The notes: generated by a model not told the origin, from the sequence alone. A stretch of DNA of 64,000 bases from Thermoanaerobaculia bacterium (GCA_030431255.1 JAUIJL010000001.1:434001-498000); one strand, 5' to 3'; positions 45,707 to 56,281 are shown, numbered from the stretch's first letter. Numbers and translations are program-made.

Positions 45707-46807
45707 ATGCCTGATTTTCCGACACGTCCCGATTTGCTCACGCGCGAGTGGCTTACCCAGATTCTCAAGTCGGCGGACCAGTTGGCCGGCAATCAGGAAG
45801 TCCAGACGTTTTCCGTTCAGCCGATTGGGGTTGGGGTCGGGCATATGGGAAGGGTCGTTCGCACCGAGCTCGATTACGGGGGGGGCTGCTCGGCGGCGCC
45901 TAGCTCCTTAGTCATCAAGTTTTCTCACGAAGTCCAGGCCAACAGAGCCGTTGGAATGGGCCTTCGCCTTTACGATCGAGAGGTCACGTTCTTCAACCAA
46001 ATTGCCGGCTCTTTGGCGGTCCCGCGGCCCGCCTGCTATTTCGCTGCCTACGTTGACGAAACCGGAGACTGCGCCATCGTGCTCGAAGATATGCGCCGAT
46101 TCAGAAACGGTGATGAGCTCGTGGGTGTCAGCTTCGACGAGGCAAAGCAAGTGATTGACGCGCTGACGCCGCTGCACGCAGCGTATTGGGAGAATACGGG
46201 ACAAGAGTTTCTGCGGGATGCCATGCGCGTAGAGTCCAACTGGAATGAAGCGTACTCGACGATCGTTGAGGGGACCTGGGAGAACTGTGTTGAGCAATTT
46301 GGTTATTGCTTTCCTCCTGAGGTCGAGAAGTCGTTGGAGAAGTATGTTGGTGGGCTCCGCCGGCTTCACTTGGTCATGGGTGACCGTGCGCAGACGTTGG
46401 TACATGGCGATCCGAGGATGGATAACGTCATGTTCAATGATGGAGATGAAGGGCCACCGTTGGTGCTGCTCGACTGGCAAACTTTGATGATCACCAACCC
46501 GCTCCACGACCTCGCTTACATTCTCAGCATGAGCGCTACGACCGAAGCTCGGAGATCGATGGAAGACGATTTGGTTCGCTACTACCATTCAAAGCTGACT
46601 GAGCTCGGGGTCAAGGGATATAGCGTCGAACAGTGTTACGACGACTATGATCTGGCGTTGCTCTATATGATGTCGATAGCCATGGTGATGGGAGGTGGCT
46701 TCGATCCTGCGAATGAGCGTGGCAAGCTCCTGGCCGAGGAGGTTCTGCGTCGCGCTTGTGTATGTGTCACGGATCGAGGATTGCTGGAGCGAATTCCTGA
46801 GTCGTGA
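45707..46807 (+). CDS. Ecdysteroid-kinase-like / aminoglycoside phosphotransferase-fold kinase
   Basis: SLVIKFS, YDREVTFFNQIAGSL, CAIVLEDM, TLVHGDPRMDNVMFN, LVLLDWQTLMITNPLHDLAYIL; GAGGAGG RBS. Confidence 0.82.
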   Translation: MPDFPTRPDLLTREWLTQILKSADQLAGNQEVQTFSVQPIGVGVGHMGRVVRTELDYGGGCSAAPSSLVIKFSHEVQANRAVGMGLRLYDREVTFFNQIAGSLAVPRPACYFAAYVDETGDCAIVLEDMRRFRNGDELVGVSFDEAKQVIDALTPLHAAYWENTGQEFLRDAMRVESNWNEAYSTIVEGTWENCVEQFGYCFPPEVEKSLEKYVGGLRRLHLVMGDRAQTLVHGDPRMDNVMFNDGDEGPPLVLLDWQTLMITNPLHDLAYILSMSATTEARRSMEDDLVRYYHSKLTELGVKGYSVEQCYDDYDLALLYMMSIAMVMGGGFDPANERGKLLAEEVLRRACVCVTDRGLLERIPES

Positions 46808-46964
46808 ACAGTAACGCTTGATGGTTTAGTGACCGGCACCGCGTATCGGCGCTGTGGGCAAGACGCACGGGCGGTTAGACACAGCGTCCTGAGTGTGCAA
46901 TTCTATTAGCCAAAAACATGAAGCGTGGGAAAGTGTTTCCGGGTCGATCCACTGATTTGGTTGT

Positions 46965-49295
46965 TTGTGCAAGAAGGAGAAAAGCGTGAATTGTCTCCCT
47001 ATGGCCCTTTCAGTCCTCATGATGCTGCCGCCCGCGGTCTCCTCAGCTCGCGATGCAGACTCTCAGGCGTCGCAGGCAGCCGAGACGCCCGCCGAAGACT
47101 CATCAGCCGATACCTCGACTGTCTTTGAGGACGAGGTCGTCGTAACGGCGCAGAAGCGGTCCGAGAATATCCGAGACGTACCGATCAGCATCACAGCGTT
47201 GACCGGCGAAGAGCTCGAAGATGCCGGCGTTACCAACAGCCTCGAGCTGGGCGCCGTCGTGCCGAGTCTCAAGATCGACCGAGTCGGGTCCAGCACTATA
47301 CCCGCAGTGCGGGGTGTCTCGTCTTACGTCACGACGGCCGGCGCCGACCCCAATGTGGCGATGTACATCGACGACGTCTACGTAGCATCGATGCAGACCG
47401 CGACCCTGGATCTTGCGGACATCAGCCGCATCGAGGTGTTGAAAGGGCCTCAGGGGACGTTATTCGGCCGCAACGCCACGGGCGGAGCCATTCGGATTTT
47501 CACCAAACAGCCTCGTTTGGAGTCTCTGGCCGGTGATTTCAGTCTCAGCTATGGGAGATTCGACAATCTGGTCCTTAAAGGTTACCTTTCCGGTCCGATG
47601 ATTTCCGAGAAGCTCGCCGCTAGCATCACGGCTTATCACGAATCCGGAGAAAGCTACTACAACAACCTAACCCCGGATGTTCCTTTGCAGGATATCGAGA
47701 ATTTTTCCGTTCGGGCGAAGCTCCTGTACACCCCTTCGGACACCACCCGAATTCAGCTTAGCGCCCACAGCGGTGAGCGCAACGACCCTTCAGCCATCCT
47801 TTACTTCCCGCAGGATGGTGTCACGATCGCTCAAGGGGTTCCGGGAGCGATCATTCCGACCCGGCCATACGACGTCGCGACCGACGTCCCGATTTTCGAA
47901 GAGATCAACAGAGAAGGTGTCAATCTACAATTCACCAAGACCAGCTCGGCGGGCGAGCTCAGCGTGCTCGGTGCTTGGAGCCTAGTGGAGTCCGATGGGC
48001 CGGTGTCTCTCATCGCGGCCGCGTATCCTGCCCCCTTCACGGGGTTTCAGGCCGATGTGAACGATCGTACCGAGGCTTGGTCGGGGGAAATCAACTTCGC
48101 ATCGCGGGAATTCGGCAAATTCAGCTTCGTCGCCGGCGCCAACTACTACGATAAGGACGCCATTTGGAATCCCCTCGAAGTCCAGCAGAACCTTCCTGGC
48201 AGCACGTTCGCCGTCAGCATTTTCGCGGGGCAGTCGTCAAAAGCGTTCGCTGTCTATGGTGAAGCCACCTATCGGGCTGCCGACAACCTGACGATTGTCG
48301 GCGGGCTTCGATATAGCGACGAAGAGCGTGGCGCGACCGGATCGGTCGTCGGGGGTCTTCAACCGACTGGGGAGTACTATGACTGGGGGAGCCCTACCTT
48401 TGACAGTGTGACCCAGCGGTTGTCCGTGCTCTACGCGTTTTCACCGAAAAGCAATGCCTATTTCACGTACAGCACCGGTTTCAAGAGCGGTAATATTATT
48501 GCCACGAGCATACCCTTCGGGGTGACGCCCGAGCAGTGTGACGCAGCGAACGCATCGGCGCCTGGAAGCTGCGCCCGTCCGCCGGTGCTGGATCAGGAAG
48601 AGATCGACGCTTTCGAGATCGGCGTTAAATCGGTACCTAGAGCCGGCCTACAGCTCGATGCTGCCGTTTTCTTTTACGAGCTCTCCGATATCCAGATTCA
48701 GTCCTACGAAAATATCTGTTTACAAGAGCCTTGCCCGCCTAACCCCTTGGTTCAGCTGAGTGACTTCACGAATGCCGCGTCCGGCGAGATGTATGGCGCC
48801 GAGGCCAATCTCAACGCGCAAGTGAATAAGGAGTTTCGCATCAGCGCCGGCATCTCCCTCCTCGACGCGACGTTTTCCTCGTTTGACAACGCTTCCTGGC
48901 CCGTGCCCGCTCCAGGCGGTGTCGGCATGATCCAAGTTCCGACTCAATCGGCGAACGGGAATTTTCTGCCGCGAGCGCCGCAGTCGACCCTCCATCTGAC
49001 GGGGACTTATACCAGGACCCTGCCATCAGGTGTGTTTTCTCTGGCGGCAACCGGATACGCATCGGATCGCCTGTACTACGACGTCGGCAACGTTTTTTCC
49101 CAACCGAGTTACGAGACTCTCAGCCTGCGGGCTTCACTTTGGCCGGCCAGGGTGCCCAATATGAATCTGACCCTGTGGGGTAACAACGTCACCGATACTC
49201 GAGTGATCGCGGGCACAATTCTGGGCGACAGCGGCGCCAATCTGTCTTTCCTAGCACCGGCGACGTATGGTGTTACGGTGGGCTTCACCTTTTGA
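46965..49295 (+). CDS. TonB-dependent receptor
   Basis: TonB box-like DEVVVTAQKRSENIRDVPISITALTGEELEDAG, plug and barrel, GTLFGRNATGGAIRIFTKQP. Confidence 0.92.
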   Translation: MCKKEKSVNCLPMALSVLMMLPPAVSSARDADSQASQAAETPAEDSSADTSTVFEDEVVVTAQKRSENIRDVPISITALTGEELEDAGVTNSLELGAVVPSLKIDRVGSSTIPAVRGVSSYVTTAGADPNVAMYIDDVYVASMQTATLDLADISRIEVLKGPQGTLFGRNATGGAIRIFTKQPRLESLAGDFSLSYGRFDNLVLKGYLSGPMISEKLAASITAYHESGESYYNNLTPDVPLQDIENFSVRAKLLYTPSDTTRIQLSAHSGERNDPSAILYFPQDGVTIAQGVPGAIIPTRPYDVATDVPIFEEINREGVNLQFTKTSSAGELSVLGAWSLVESDGPVSLIAAAYPAPFTGFQADVNDRTEAWSGEINFASREFGKFSFVAGANYYDKDAIWNPLEVQQNLPGSTFAVSIFAGQSSKAFAVYGEATYRAADNLTIVGGLRYSDEERGATGSVVGGLQPTGEYYDWGSPTFDSVTQRLSVLYAFSPKSNAYFTYSTGFKSGNIIATSIPFGVTPEQCDAANASAPGSCARPPVLDQEEIDAFEIGVKSVPRAGLQLDAAVFFYELSDIQIQSYENICLQEPCPPNPLVQLSDFTNAASGEMYGAEANLNAQVNKEFRISAGISLLDATFSSFDNASWPVPAPGGVGMIQVPTQSANGNFLPRAPQSTLHLTGTYTRTLPSGVFSLAATGYASDRLYYDVGNVFSQPSYETLSLRASLWPARVPNMNLTLWGNNVTDTRVIAGTILGDSGANLSFLAPATYGVTVGFTF

Positions 49296-49358
49296 GGTGA
49301 GGCGTCGTGTTGAGCCGGCCGGGAAATGCGGCTGGGGCAGGCAGCCACAGGGTGGGTT

Positions 49359-51797
49359 TCAGGCCCGAGAGTCTTCGCCGCGATCGAAGTCGGCCTCGTC
49401 GAGCTCGCCGGTCTGAAACTTCCAAAGCAAGGCGTACTGGCCGTCGAGCTCGATCAGCTCGTCATGGGTGCCCTGCTCCATAATCTTGCCGTTCGATAGG
49501 AACAAGATGCGGTCAGCATGGCGCACGGTCGAGAGACGGTGCGCGATGACGATCGACGTCCGGCCAGTCGATATCCGGCTGATTGAGCGCTGAATCGCTG
49601 CCTCGGTTTCGTTGTCGACCGATGATGTGGCTTCGTCGAGCACCAGGATCGGCGGGTCTTTGAGCACCGCACGGGCGATCGCGAGGCGTTGGCGCTCTCC
49701 TCCCGAGAGCTTCTGGCCGCGCTCGCCAACAACGGTGTCAAAGCCTTCGGGCAGTCTTGAGATGAAGTCGAAAGCCTCGGCCGCCCTTGCCGCTGCCACA
49801 ACTTCCTCGAAATCGGCATCCGGACGGCCGTAAACGATATTCTCGTAAACCGTTCCGTCGAAGAGGTAGGTCTCTTGGCTGACCATGCCGATCGCGTTCC
49901 GCAGGTCGCTGGTCTTCAAGTCACGAATGTCGGTGCCGTCGAGCAGAATGCGACCCTCCGTGAGGTCGTAGAATCGCAAGAGAAGCTTGACGAGCGTGGA
50001 TTTTCCGGCTCCGGTTGAGCCGACGACAGCGATTCGTTGTTGCGAAGGGACGCGGAAATCGATGTCCTTCAGCAGTGTTGCCGGACCAGTGTAGCCGAAG
50101 GTGACGTTCTCAAAGTAGATTTCGCCCGCGACTTTGTGCTTGGGCAAGGCGATGTCGCCGGAAAGGATCCGTGGCTCGATGCCCAGGATCTGGGTCAAAC
50201 GCTCGCCGGCGGCCAGCGCGTTTTCGTAACAGCTGAAGTCGCCACTGAGATCCCTCATCGCGGCTGTCATCCTGCCGACCCAGAATACCTGCACCAGGAG
50301 CAGCGATTTCGGATAGACCCCGCGAAGCGCCAGCACGGCAGCATAGAGCAGCGATACCATCAGGGTCGCGGACAACACGAAATGGGTGGTGTTCGAGTGG
50401 TAACTGCTCAGATTGCTGGCCTTCGCCTTGTCGAGCCGCTCGGCCCTACCGGCAAGAATGAATCGCCTAAGCTCGTCATCCTCCGAGGTAAAGCTCTTAA
50501 TGGTCGACAACCCGGAGAGGGTATTGGCCAGTAGGCGATTCGTATAGTCCTTGCGCTCACCAGCCTTGGCTGCGCGGCGCGTGGACTCTTCGCGAAAGCG
50601 ATTGAAGTTGTAGTAGATGATCGGCAAAGGGGCGAGGGTAAGTATCCCTAAAACTGGAGAAATTACGAGCAGGATACTTCCGAGAACGACGAGGTCCATC
50701 GTCTTATTGATCACGGAATTGGGAACTTGCTCGATGTAGCGGTAGATCTTGGCGCTGTCGTCGTTGATCAGCCCCATCAGCCGTCCGGTGCTCTCGTCTT
50801 CGAGGTAGGACATATCCAGACTTTCGACATGCTTCAACGTGCGGACGCGGAGCGCATGCTCGACCTCACTGGCATAGGCGTGCCAGGCCTGGTTGCGGAG
50901 GTGACCAACTGTCAGCTCGCTGCCTTTTCCCACCAGGAACAGGCCTCCCAGGACTCCAACCTGAATGAAGGGGTTCCGGAGGCCGATCGTTTTGAGCAGG
51001 GGACTGCCTCGGCTGATGACCGTCACTACAAGGTGACCCATCGTAAAGGCGCCGGCAAAGAAGAAAAGGTTGCCGAGTGCGGACAGCTTCGGTGCGCGTT
51101 GATCGTGTTTGCGGCGCGTCTTGACGGATTGAATCAGGCGGGTGAGAGAGCTTTGTTCCCTAGGGTCGGATTCTTCCTTGGAGTGGGCTGGTGCGTTGTC
51201 GATAGCAGAAAGGATCAGCTGGCCGATATCGCCGTTGACGGTGTTGGGATTAAAGAACACCAGGATCCGACCGGAGGTCGCATTCGTTTCGACCCGATGA
51301 ATTCCGGCAACGCCTTGTAGAGTGGTCGCGATGCTCGCGGCCAAGAGGGGACGCCGACGTAACCCAGGCACCTCCCAACGCTCCCGGCCGGGGAGCGCGG
51401 ATCGCCGCTCTACCTTGCTCTGCCCGAGCCCTCCGTTCTGCCCGAGCTCTCCTGGCGATAGCCACGACGAATCGCGGCGGGCACTGGGTGATCCCGCAGC
51501 GGAAGGACGATAATTGCTTGGGGAACGGGTCAAGGCTGCTCTCGCGGAGGCCTTGCTCAGGGAGATGGTGTCGATGGCGGAAAGGATCAGCTGGCCGATA
51601 TCTTCTTTGACGGCGCTGGGATCGAAGAACACCAGGATTTGACCGGAGACGGCGCTCGCTTCGGCTCGATGAACGCCGGCAACTTCTTCTAGAGTGCTCG
51701 CGATGCTCGCGGCCACGCGGGGTCGTTGGCGCAATCCGACCACTTTCCAGCGCTCCCGGCCTGGGAGAGCGGATCGCCGCTGTATCGAGCTCCTCAT
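49359..51797 (-). CDS. ABC exporter (TMD-NBD) with two N-terminal HMA_2-like domains
   Basis: Two N-terminal copies of [11 protein letters not shown]...[26 protein letters not shown]; then [57 protein letters not shown]. Confidence 0.9.
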   Translation of the reverse strand: MRSSIQRRSALPGRERWKVVGLRQRPRVAASIASTLEEVAGVHRAEASAVSGQILVFFDPSAVKEDIGQLILSAIDTISLSKASARAALTRSPSNYRPSAAGSPSARRDSSWLSPGELGQNGGLGQSKVERRSALPGRERWEVPGLRRRPLLAASIATTLQGVAGIHRVETNATSGRILVFFNPNTVNGDIGQLILSAIDNAPAHSKEESDPREQSSLTRLIQSVKTRRKHDQRAPKLSALGNLFFFAGAFTMGHLVVTVISRGSPLLKTIGLRNPFIQVGVLGGLFLVGKGSELTVGHLRNQAWHAYASEVEHALRVRTLKHVESLDMSYLEDESTGRLMGLINDDSAKIYRYIEQVPNSVINKTMDLVVLGSILLVISPVLGILTLAPLPIIYYNFNRFREESTRRAAKAGERKDYTNRLLANTLSGLSTIKSFTSEDDELRRFILAGRAERLDKAKASNLSSYHSNTTHFVLSATLMVSLLYAAVLALRGVYPKSLLLVQVFWVGRMTAAMRDLSGDFSCYENALAAGERLTQILGIEPRILSGDIALPKHKVAGEIYFENVTFGYTGPATLLKDIDFRVPSQQRIAVVGSTGAGKSTLVKLLLRFYDLTEGRILLDGTDIRDLKTSDLRNAIGMVSQETYLFDGTVYENIVYGRPDADFEEVVAAARAAEAFDFISRLPEGFDTVVGERGQKLSGGERQRLAIARAVLKDPPILVLDEATSSVDNETEAAIQRSISRISTGRTSIVIAHRLSTVRHADRILFLSNGKIMEQGTHDELIELDGQYALLWKFQTGELDEADFDRGEDSRA

Positions 51798-51978
51798 GAG
51801 CGCTCCAATGTCCAGCTTCGGCTGGCCGTTCGCGACCTGATCAATCGTGTCGCCTCAGCATGACTGCCGTAGAATGTGTCCCAAAGAGGCAACCTTATCG
51901 TTCTGCGAAAATCGGCGGCTGGAGAGGCGCCAGGAAAGGCCCGCCGATACCAATAGACCGTCGCACCTCAGGGTTGTT

Positions 51979-52191
51979 TTACTGCCGAGCTTTCGTGGGC
52001 ACATCTTCAGAAGCGGTTGCTTTCTTGTACTCGGCCTCAGCGGCCTCGTCTTCGATGTCTTCGGCAATCTGCGCCGCGAGCCCTTCGAGCTCCTGTCGGG
52101 CTGAAATGAAGCCCTTGATCAAGAATCTAGCGATATCTTTGCCGAAGACGACGCTTAAGACTCCCAGAACGAAATAGACCACTCGGTGCAT
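51979..52191 (-). CDS. Small membrane-associated DUF5132-like protein (70 aa)
   Basis: MHRVVYFVLGVLSVVFGKDIARFLIKGFISARQELEGLAAQIAEDIEDEAAEAEYKK. Confidence 0.6.
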   Translation of the reverse strand: MHRVVYFVLGVLSVVFGKDIARFLIKGFISARQELEGLAAQIAEDIEDEAAEAEYKKATASEDVPTKARQ

Positions 52192-52508
52192 GGTTTCGAG
52201 GCTCCTTCGGGTTGAGCGGATGTCAAGGCTCCGGTCAACGAGAGTATGATGCAAATCAACTGAGATTGGTATTGGGTACAAGCTGAGCGAAGCTAGCAGG
52301 TGCCTGCCCTGAAGTCAATTCTGACGCAGCGGGCTCCCGCCGTGTCTAGTGCTCTCCAGGAGCTCGGTTTTGACTCTACTAACAGAAAACGGATTACACG
52401 AGGCGCTGGGCGGCGATTCAGTACTTTCTTGACCCTACAGAGCTCGAGGTGCTAGCTTCAGAACGTAGGAATAGGTTTTCGGTTCTAACCCAGGAGAGTC
52501 ATTTCCAT

Positions 52509-52700
52509 ATGCACCAAGCCGTCGTTTGCTTTCTGCTGGGCATGGCTGCCCCCTCAATCGTCAAGAAAGCCCGGCCGTACGCGATGGGGTCGTCTGACCG
52601 AGCCTTGCGGGTGATCAGCAGGAAGGCAACACAGATGCGGGAAGATCTAGAGGACTTTGTCGCCGAGGCTGCCGCTGAGGTTGACGCGAAGCGAGCTTGA
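52509..52700 (+). CDS. Small DUF5132-like protein (63 aa)
   Basis: MHQAVVCFLLGMAAPSIVKKARPYAMGS...REDLEDFVAEAAAEVDAKRA; TGATG stop/start overlap with the P-type ATPase. Confidence 0.6.
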   Translation: MHQAVVCFLLGMAAPSIVKKARPYAMGSSDRALRVISRKATQMREDLEDFVAEAAAEVDAKRA

Positions 52701-55123
52701 TGACCGCGATCCCTTTTCCTTTGGCGTCGGTGCGGAGCTCGATTCCCGGAAGATTGCGTCTCGAATTGCCGCAATTCGCTTGGCCGGCAGCCTTCGGCTT
52801 GCTCGGTGAGCTGGTTGAACGCGGGATCGCCATCTCGGCGACCGGTAACCGTACGACAGGCTCAGTGCTCTTGCACTATGACCCGGAGGAGCTCTCTGGG
52901 TTCTCCTTCGCCGAGCAGGTCTTGGCAACTCTTGAGCCGTTGCGCCAGGCTCCGAACGCCGCCGAAGTCGTTCCCGAATCCCGACTGGCTTCCGGTGTAG
53001 GCTGGGAAATCGTTAGTGACATCCCAGGTCGCCTACGCGCTCGCCATCCCAATCTGAGCCTCCATGCCGCCGCCGGCGATCGCGTCAGAATCGGTCTATT
53101 ACAACTCGACGGAGTCATCGCGCACCAGGTGACGGCTGCGACCTCAGGGGTGCTGGTGAGGTATGACCCGGAAAGGTTGTCTCGTGCCGTTTTGCTGTCG
53201 AAACTCGACAAGCTGGTCACCCTAGACGGGGAACCTTCCGAAGAGGGTCTGCTGCCGCCACCATTCGAGCCGGATTTCGCGGCCATCAACCTAGCGGCGT
53301 CAAGCGGTGCCTTCGGGCTTTCCGTCATGGCTTTAGCGGCGCCGATCTTTAGTGGCGCTGCCGTTTTAGTTACCGCGGCGGCCTCGAGCCACATCTTTTG
53401 GAGCGCCGGCAAATCGTTAGTCGTCGATCGGGAGATCAAGGTAGACATCCTCGACGCGGCGGTGATCAGCCTGGCGCTGGCCCACGGTTATGTCGCACCC
53501 AGCGCCTTCATGATTTGGGTCGTCGACGTAGGTGATGTTCTGCTCGACTATTCGGCGAAGTCTTCGACCCGGAGACTGTCTCAATTCTTTGGTAGTCAGG
53601 CGCGCATGACCCGGCGTCTGATCGACGGAGAAGAGATCGACACCTTGGTCTCTGAGCTAAAAATCAATGATGTCATCGTTGTCGAGACCGGTGAGCAGAT
53701 CCCGGTCGATGGCGAGGTGATCGACGGCGATGCGCTGGTCGATCAACATGCCCTCACTGGCGAGTTTGCACCGGTGGAGCGATCGGTCGGCGAGAGCATC
53801 TTCGCCATGACCGCAGTCATGGGCGGTCGTCTCGTGGTCCGGGTGGGCAAGACCGGAGCTGACACGCAGGCCTCGCAAATTGTCGAGATCATCGAGCACT
53901 CGGTCGAGCACAAGGTACGAATGGTAACTCTGAGTGAGAGGTTCGCCGACCAGATGGTGCTTCCTACCCTGGCCCTCGGCGGGATCGGTCGGGTGGTGCA
54001 GGGGCAGGGAGCGATGTTGGCAGTGCTCAACGCCGATTTCGGCACGGGCACCCGCATCGCCGGCCCGCTGGCCATGCTCAATGCTCTCTCGACGGCTGCG
54101 CGCCACGGCATCGTCGTCAAGAACGGTGCTGTGTTGGAGTCGATCCACCTGCTCGACGCTATTGTCTTCGACAAAACCGGCACCCTGACTCAGGAGGTAC
54201 CGAGAGTCGGTCGGATTATCGCTAGCAATCCAGCCTTCTCCGAGGAACAAATCCTGACCTATGTGGCGTGTGCCGAGCAGCGACTGTCTCATCCGATCGC
54301 CCGGGCGGTGATGGCGCGGGCGGAAGAGCTCGGGCTAGAGTTGCCGGCAATCGAAGACTCTGACTATCACCTAGGTTTCGGTGTCGAAGTGACGATCGGC
54401 GGTGATCGCGTCAAAGTGGGTAGCAGGCGCTTCGTCGAGCGTGAAGAGATCGAGATCGACGGCAGCGTCGGCAAGCAGCTCGAAGAGATCTACCGCCGCG
54501 GCAGCTCTGCGACCTTTGCCGTCTTGAACGGTTCGTTGATAGGGGTCATCGAGTTGGAGGCCGATGTCAGACCGGAAGCCGAGCGGATCATCAAGGACCT
54601 CCGCTCTCGCGGCTTGAAGAAGATTTACATGATTTCCGGGGATCAGGAGATTCCGACCCGGGAATTGGCCAATCGTTTAGGGATTGACGAGTTTTTTGCC
54701 GAGGTTCTGCCTGAGGAGAAAGCTCAATACGTCAAAAAGCTCCAAGATCAAGGTCTCAAGGTCGGAATGGTGGGCGACGGAATCAACGATTCTGTCGCCC
54801 TGTCGCAGGCCGACTACTCCGTCTCCCTGCGAGGCGGCGCCGACATCGCAGCCGACACCGCCGACGTGATGTTCATGGATGGCAATCTGGCCAATTTCGA
54901 CGTGTTGCTGGATATCTCGGAGGAGCTGCGAAACAACGTCGAGCGCAGCGTCCTCTTGACTGTTGTGCCGAATACCGTCTGCATCATCGGTGCATTGTCT
55001 GGGATTGTCGGTTTCGGCGCCTCCCTGTTGCTCAACAATGTATTCAACATGGTGGCGGCGGGCAACGGCATGATGCCGATCTACTCCGAGGGAAAAGCAG
55101 AGCGGCGCCTTTCTTCCGTTTGA
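52700..55123 (+). CDS. HMA_2-type heavy-metal P-type ATPase lacking the CPC motif
   Basis: SSIPGRLRLELP and SDIPGRLRARHP in two N-terminal HMA-like domains; TM motif NADFGTGTRIAGPLAML; VFDKTGTLTQEVP; VGMVGDGINDSVALSQADYSVSLRGG. Confidence 0.92.
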   Translation: MTAIPFPLASVRSSIPGRLRLELPQFAWPAAFGLLGELVERGIAISATGNRTTGSVLLHYDPEELSGFSFAEQVLATLEPLRQAPNAAEVVPESRLASGVGWEIVSDIPGRLRARHPNLSLHAAAGDRVRIGLLQLDGVIAHQVTAATSGVLVRYDPERLSRAVLLSKLDKLVTLDGEPSEEGLLPPPFEPDFAAINLAASSGAFGLSVMALAAPIFSGAAVLVTAAASSHIFWSAGKSLVVDREIKVDILDAAVISLALAHGYVAPSAFMIWVVDVGDVLLDYSAKSSTRRLSQFFGSQARMTRRLIDGEEIDTLVSELKINDVIVVETGEQIPVDGEVIDGDALVDQHALTGEFAPVERSVGESIFAMTAVMGGRLVVRVGKTGADTQASQIVEIIEHSVEHKVRMVTLSERFADQMVLPTLALGGIGRVVQGQGAMLAVLNADFGTGTRIAGPLAMLNALSTAARHGIVVKNGAVLESIHLLDAIVFDKTGTLTQEVPRVGRIIASNPAFSEEQILTYVACAEQRLSHPIARAVMARAEELGLELPAIEDSDYHLGFGVEVTIGGDRVKVGSRRFVEREEIEIDGSVGKQLEEIYRRGSSATFAVLNGSLIGVIELEADVRPEAERIIKDLRSRGLKKIYMISGDQEIPTRELANRLGIDEFFAEVLPEEKAQYVKKLQDQGLKVGMVGDGINDSVALSQADYSVSLRGGADIAADTADVMFMDGNLANFDVLLDISEELRNNVERSVLLTVVPNTVCIIGALSGIVGFGASLLLNNVFNMVAAGNGMMPIYSEGKAERRLSSV

Positions 55124-55279
55124 CAGTGGACCTCGATCTGCGAAGGCTCGCAGATGACGTCTCGTCCTTGCAATTTCTTGAAGAAGCGTGCTACAAGTAA
55201 AGTCGCGTGTACTCGGTCGGGCCCAATGATTCAAGTCGCTCTGCCAAGCGACAGAGCCTCTTAATCCAGGAGAGAAGCC

Positions 55280-55594
55280 ATGGCAAAGAATGAGAAGGCT
55301 ACCCAGGACGAAGTCACCCACGAGACCAAGTCTCAATCATCCCCGTTGACTAACGGATTCAAGGGCGTTGCAGAGGTGCTCCTCCCGGGAAGCAGCCTGC
55401 TGATGGATGGTGACATCAAGAAGGGGGCCATCCATACTGTTGGCGGTCTGGCCGGCCGGGTCGTGTTGGGGCCAGTCGGCTGGTTTGCAGCCGCCGCGAA
55501 TTCATATTCCAACTCAGTCACTGGCAAAAACCTCCACGAGCACTTCATAAAACAAGAAGACGCAAAGCAAGACAGCATACAACAACAAGGCTAG
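55280..55594 (+). CDS. Small hydrophobic protein (DUF6072-like), paralogue of 55706-56281
   Basis: AEVLLPGSSLLMDGDIKKGAIHTVGGLAGRVVLGPVGWFAAAANSYSNSVTGKNLHEHF. Confidence 0.6.
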   Translation: MAKNEKATQDEVTHETKSQSSPLTNGFKGVAEVLLPGSSLLMDGDIKKGAIHTVGGLAGRVVLGPVGWFAAAANSYSNSVTGKNLHEHFIKQEDAKQDSIQQQG

Positions 55595-55705
55595 AACCGT
55601 GAGGCCGAGCCTGCGGCCTTTGGGTCGATCTGCAGTCACCTGGGAGTCCGATTCCAGGTTTAGAGATTCCCAATTGGCACATGTTGAAAGGGGAAGGAGC
55701 ATCCA

Positions 55706-56281
55706 ATGACAACTCCCACTGATCAAAGCATCGTCGCCAATGGAGTCAAGCTTCTGGGTGAGATCATTGCACCGGGCGCCAGTCTCGTCATGGATGGCCG
55801 TCTTCGAGAGGGCACGGCGCACTTCGCAGCCGGTCTCGGAGCCCGGCTCTTGCTCGGTGGGCCGGCCCTAGTGCTCGCCTCACTGGCGGTCAGGGCGAAT
55901 TCGTTTTCCAAGTCGGTAACCGACAAGGCGATACACGAGCATTTTAGCCAGAATTCCGCCGTGCCTCCTACAACCGAGGACCACCTTTTGCCCGCAAAGA
56001 AGGTCGTTCTCGAACCGGCGCCGCATGACGATCTCAAGAAAATTGAGGGCATCGGACCGAAGCTGGCTGACTTGCTGCAAAGTAAGAAAATTTGCACTTT
56101 CCAGGCGCTTGCAACAACTGACGTCGAGGATCTGCGTTCTTTGCTGCGTGTCGCCGGAAATCGGTATCGCCTGGCCAATCCCGCCACTTGGCCGCAGCAA
56201 GCTGCACTAGCTGCGGATGGACGGTGGCAAGACCTGAAGGCGCTTCAAGAGGAGCTGAAAGGCGGAAACAGAACCAAGTAA
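55706..56281 (+). CDS. DUF6072-like domain fused to a helix-hairpin-helix (HhH) domain
   Basis: GEIIAPGASLVMDGRLREGTAHFAAGLGARLLLGG...ANSFSKSVTDKAIHEHF; C-term DDLKKIEGIGPKLADLLQSKKICTFQALATTDVEDLRSLL. Confidence 0.7.
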   Translation: MTTPTDQSIVANGVKLLGEIIAPGASLVMDGRLREGTAHFAAGLGARLLLGGPALVLASLAVRANSFSKSVTDKAIHEHFSQNSAVPPTTEDHLLPAKKVVLEPAPHDDLKKIEGIGPKLADLLQSKKICTFQALATTDVEDLRSLLRVAGNRYRLANPATWPQQAALAADGRWQDLKALQEELKGGNRTK

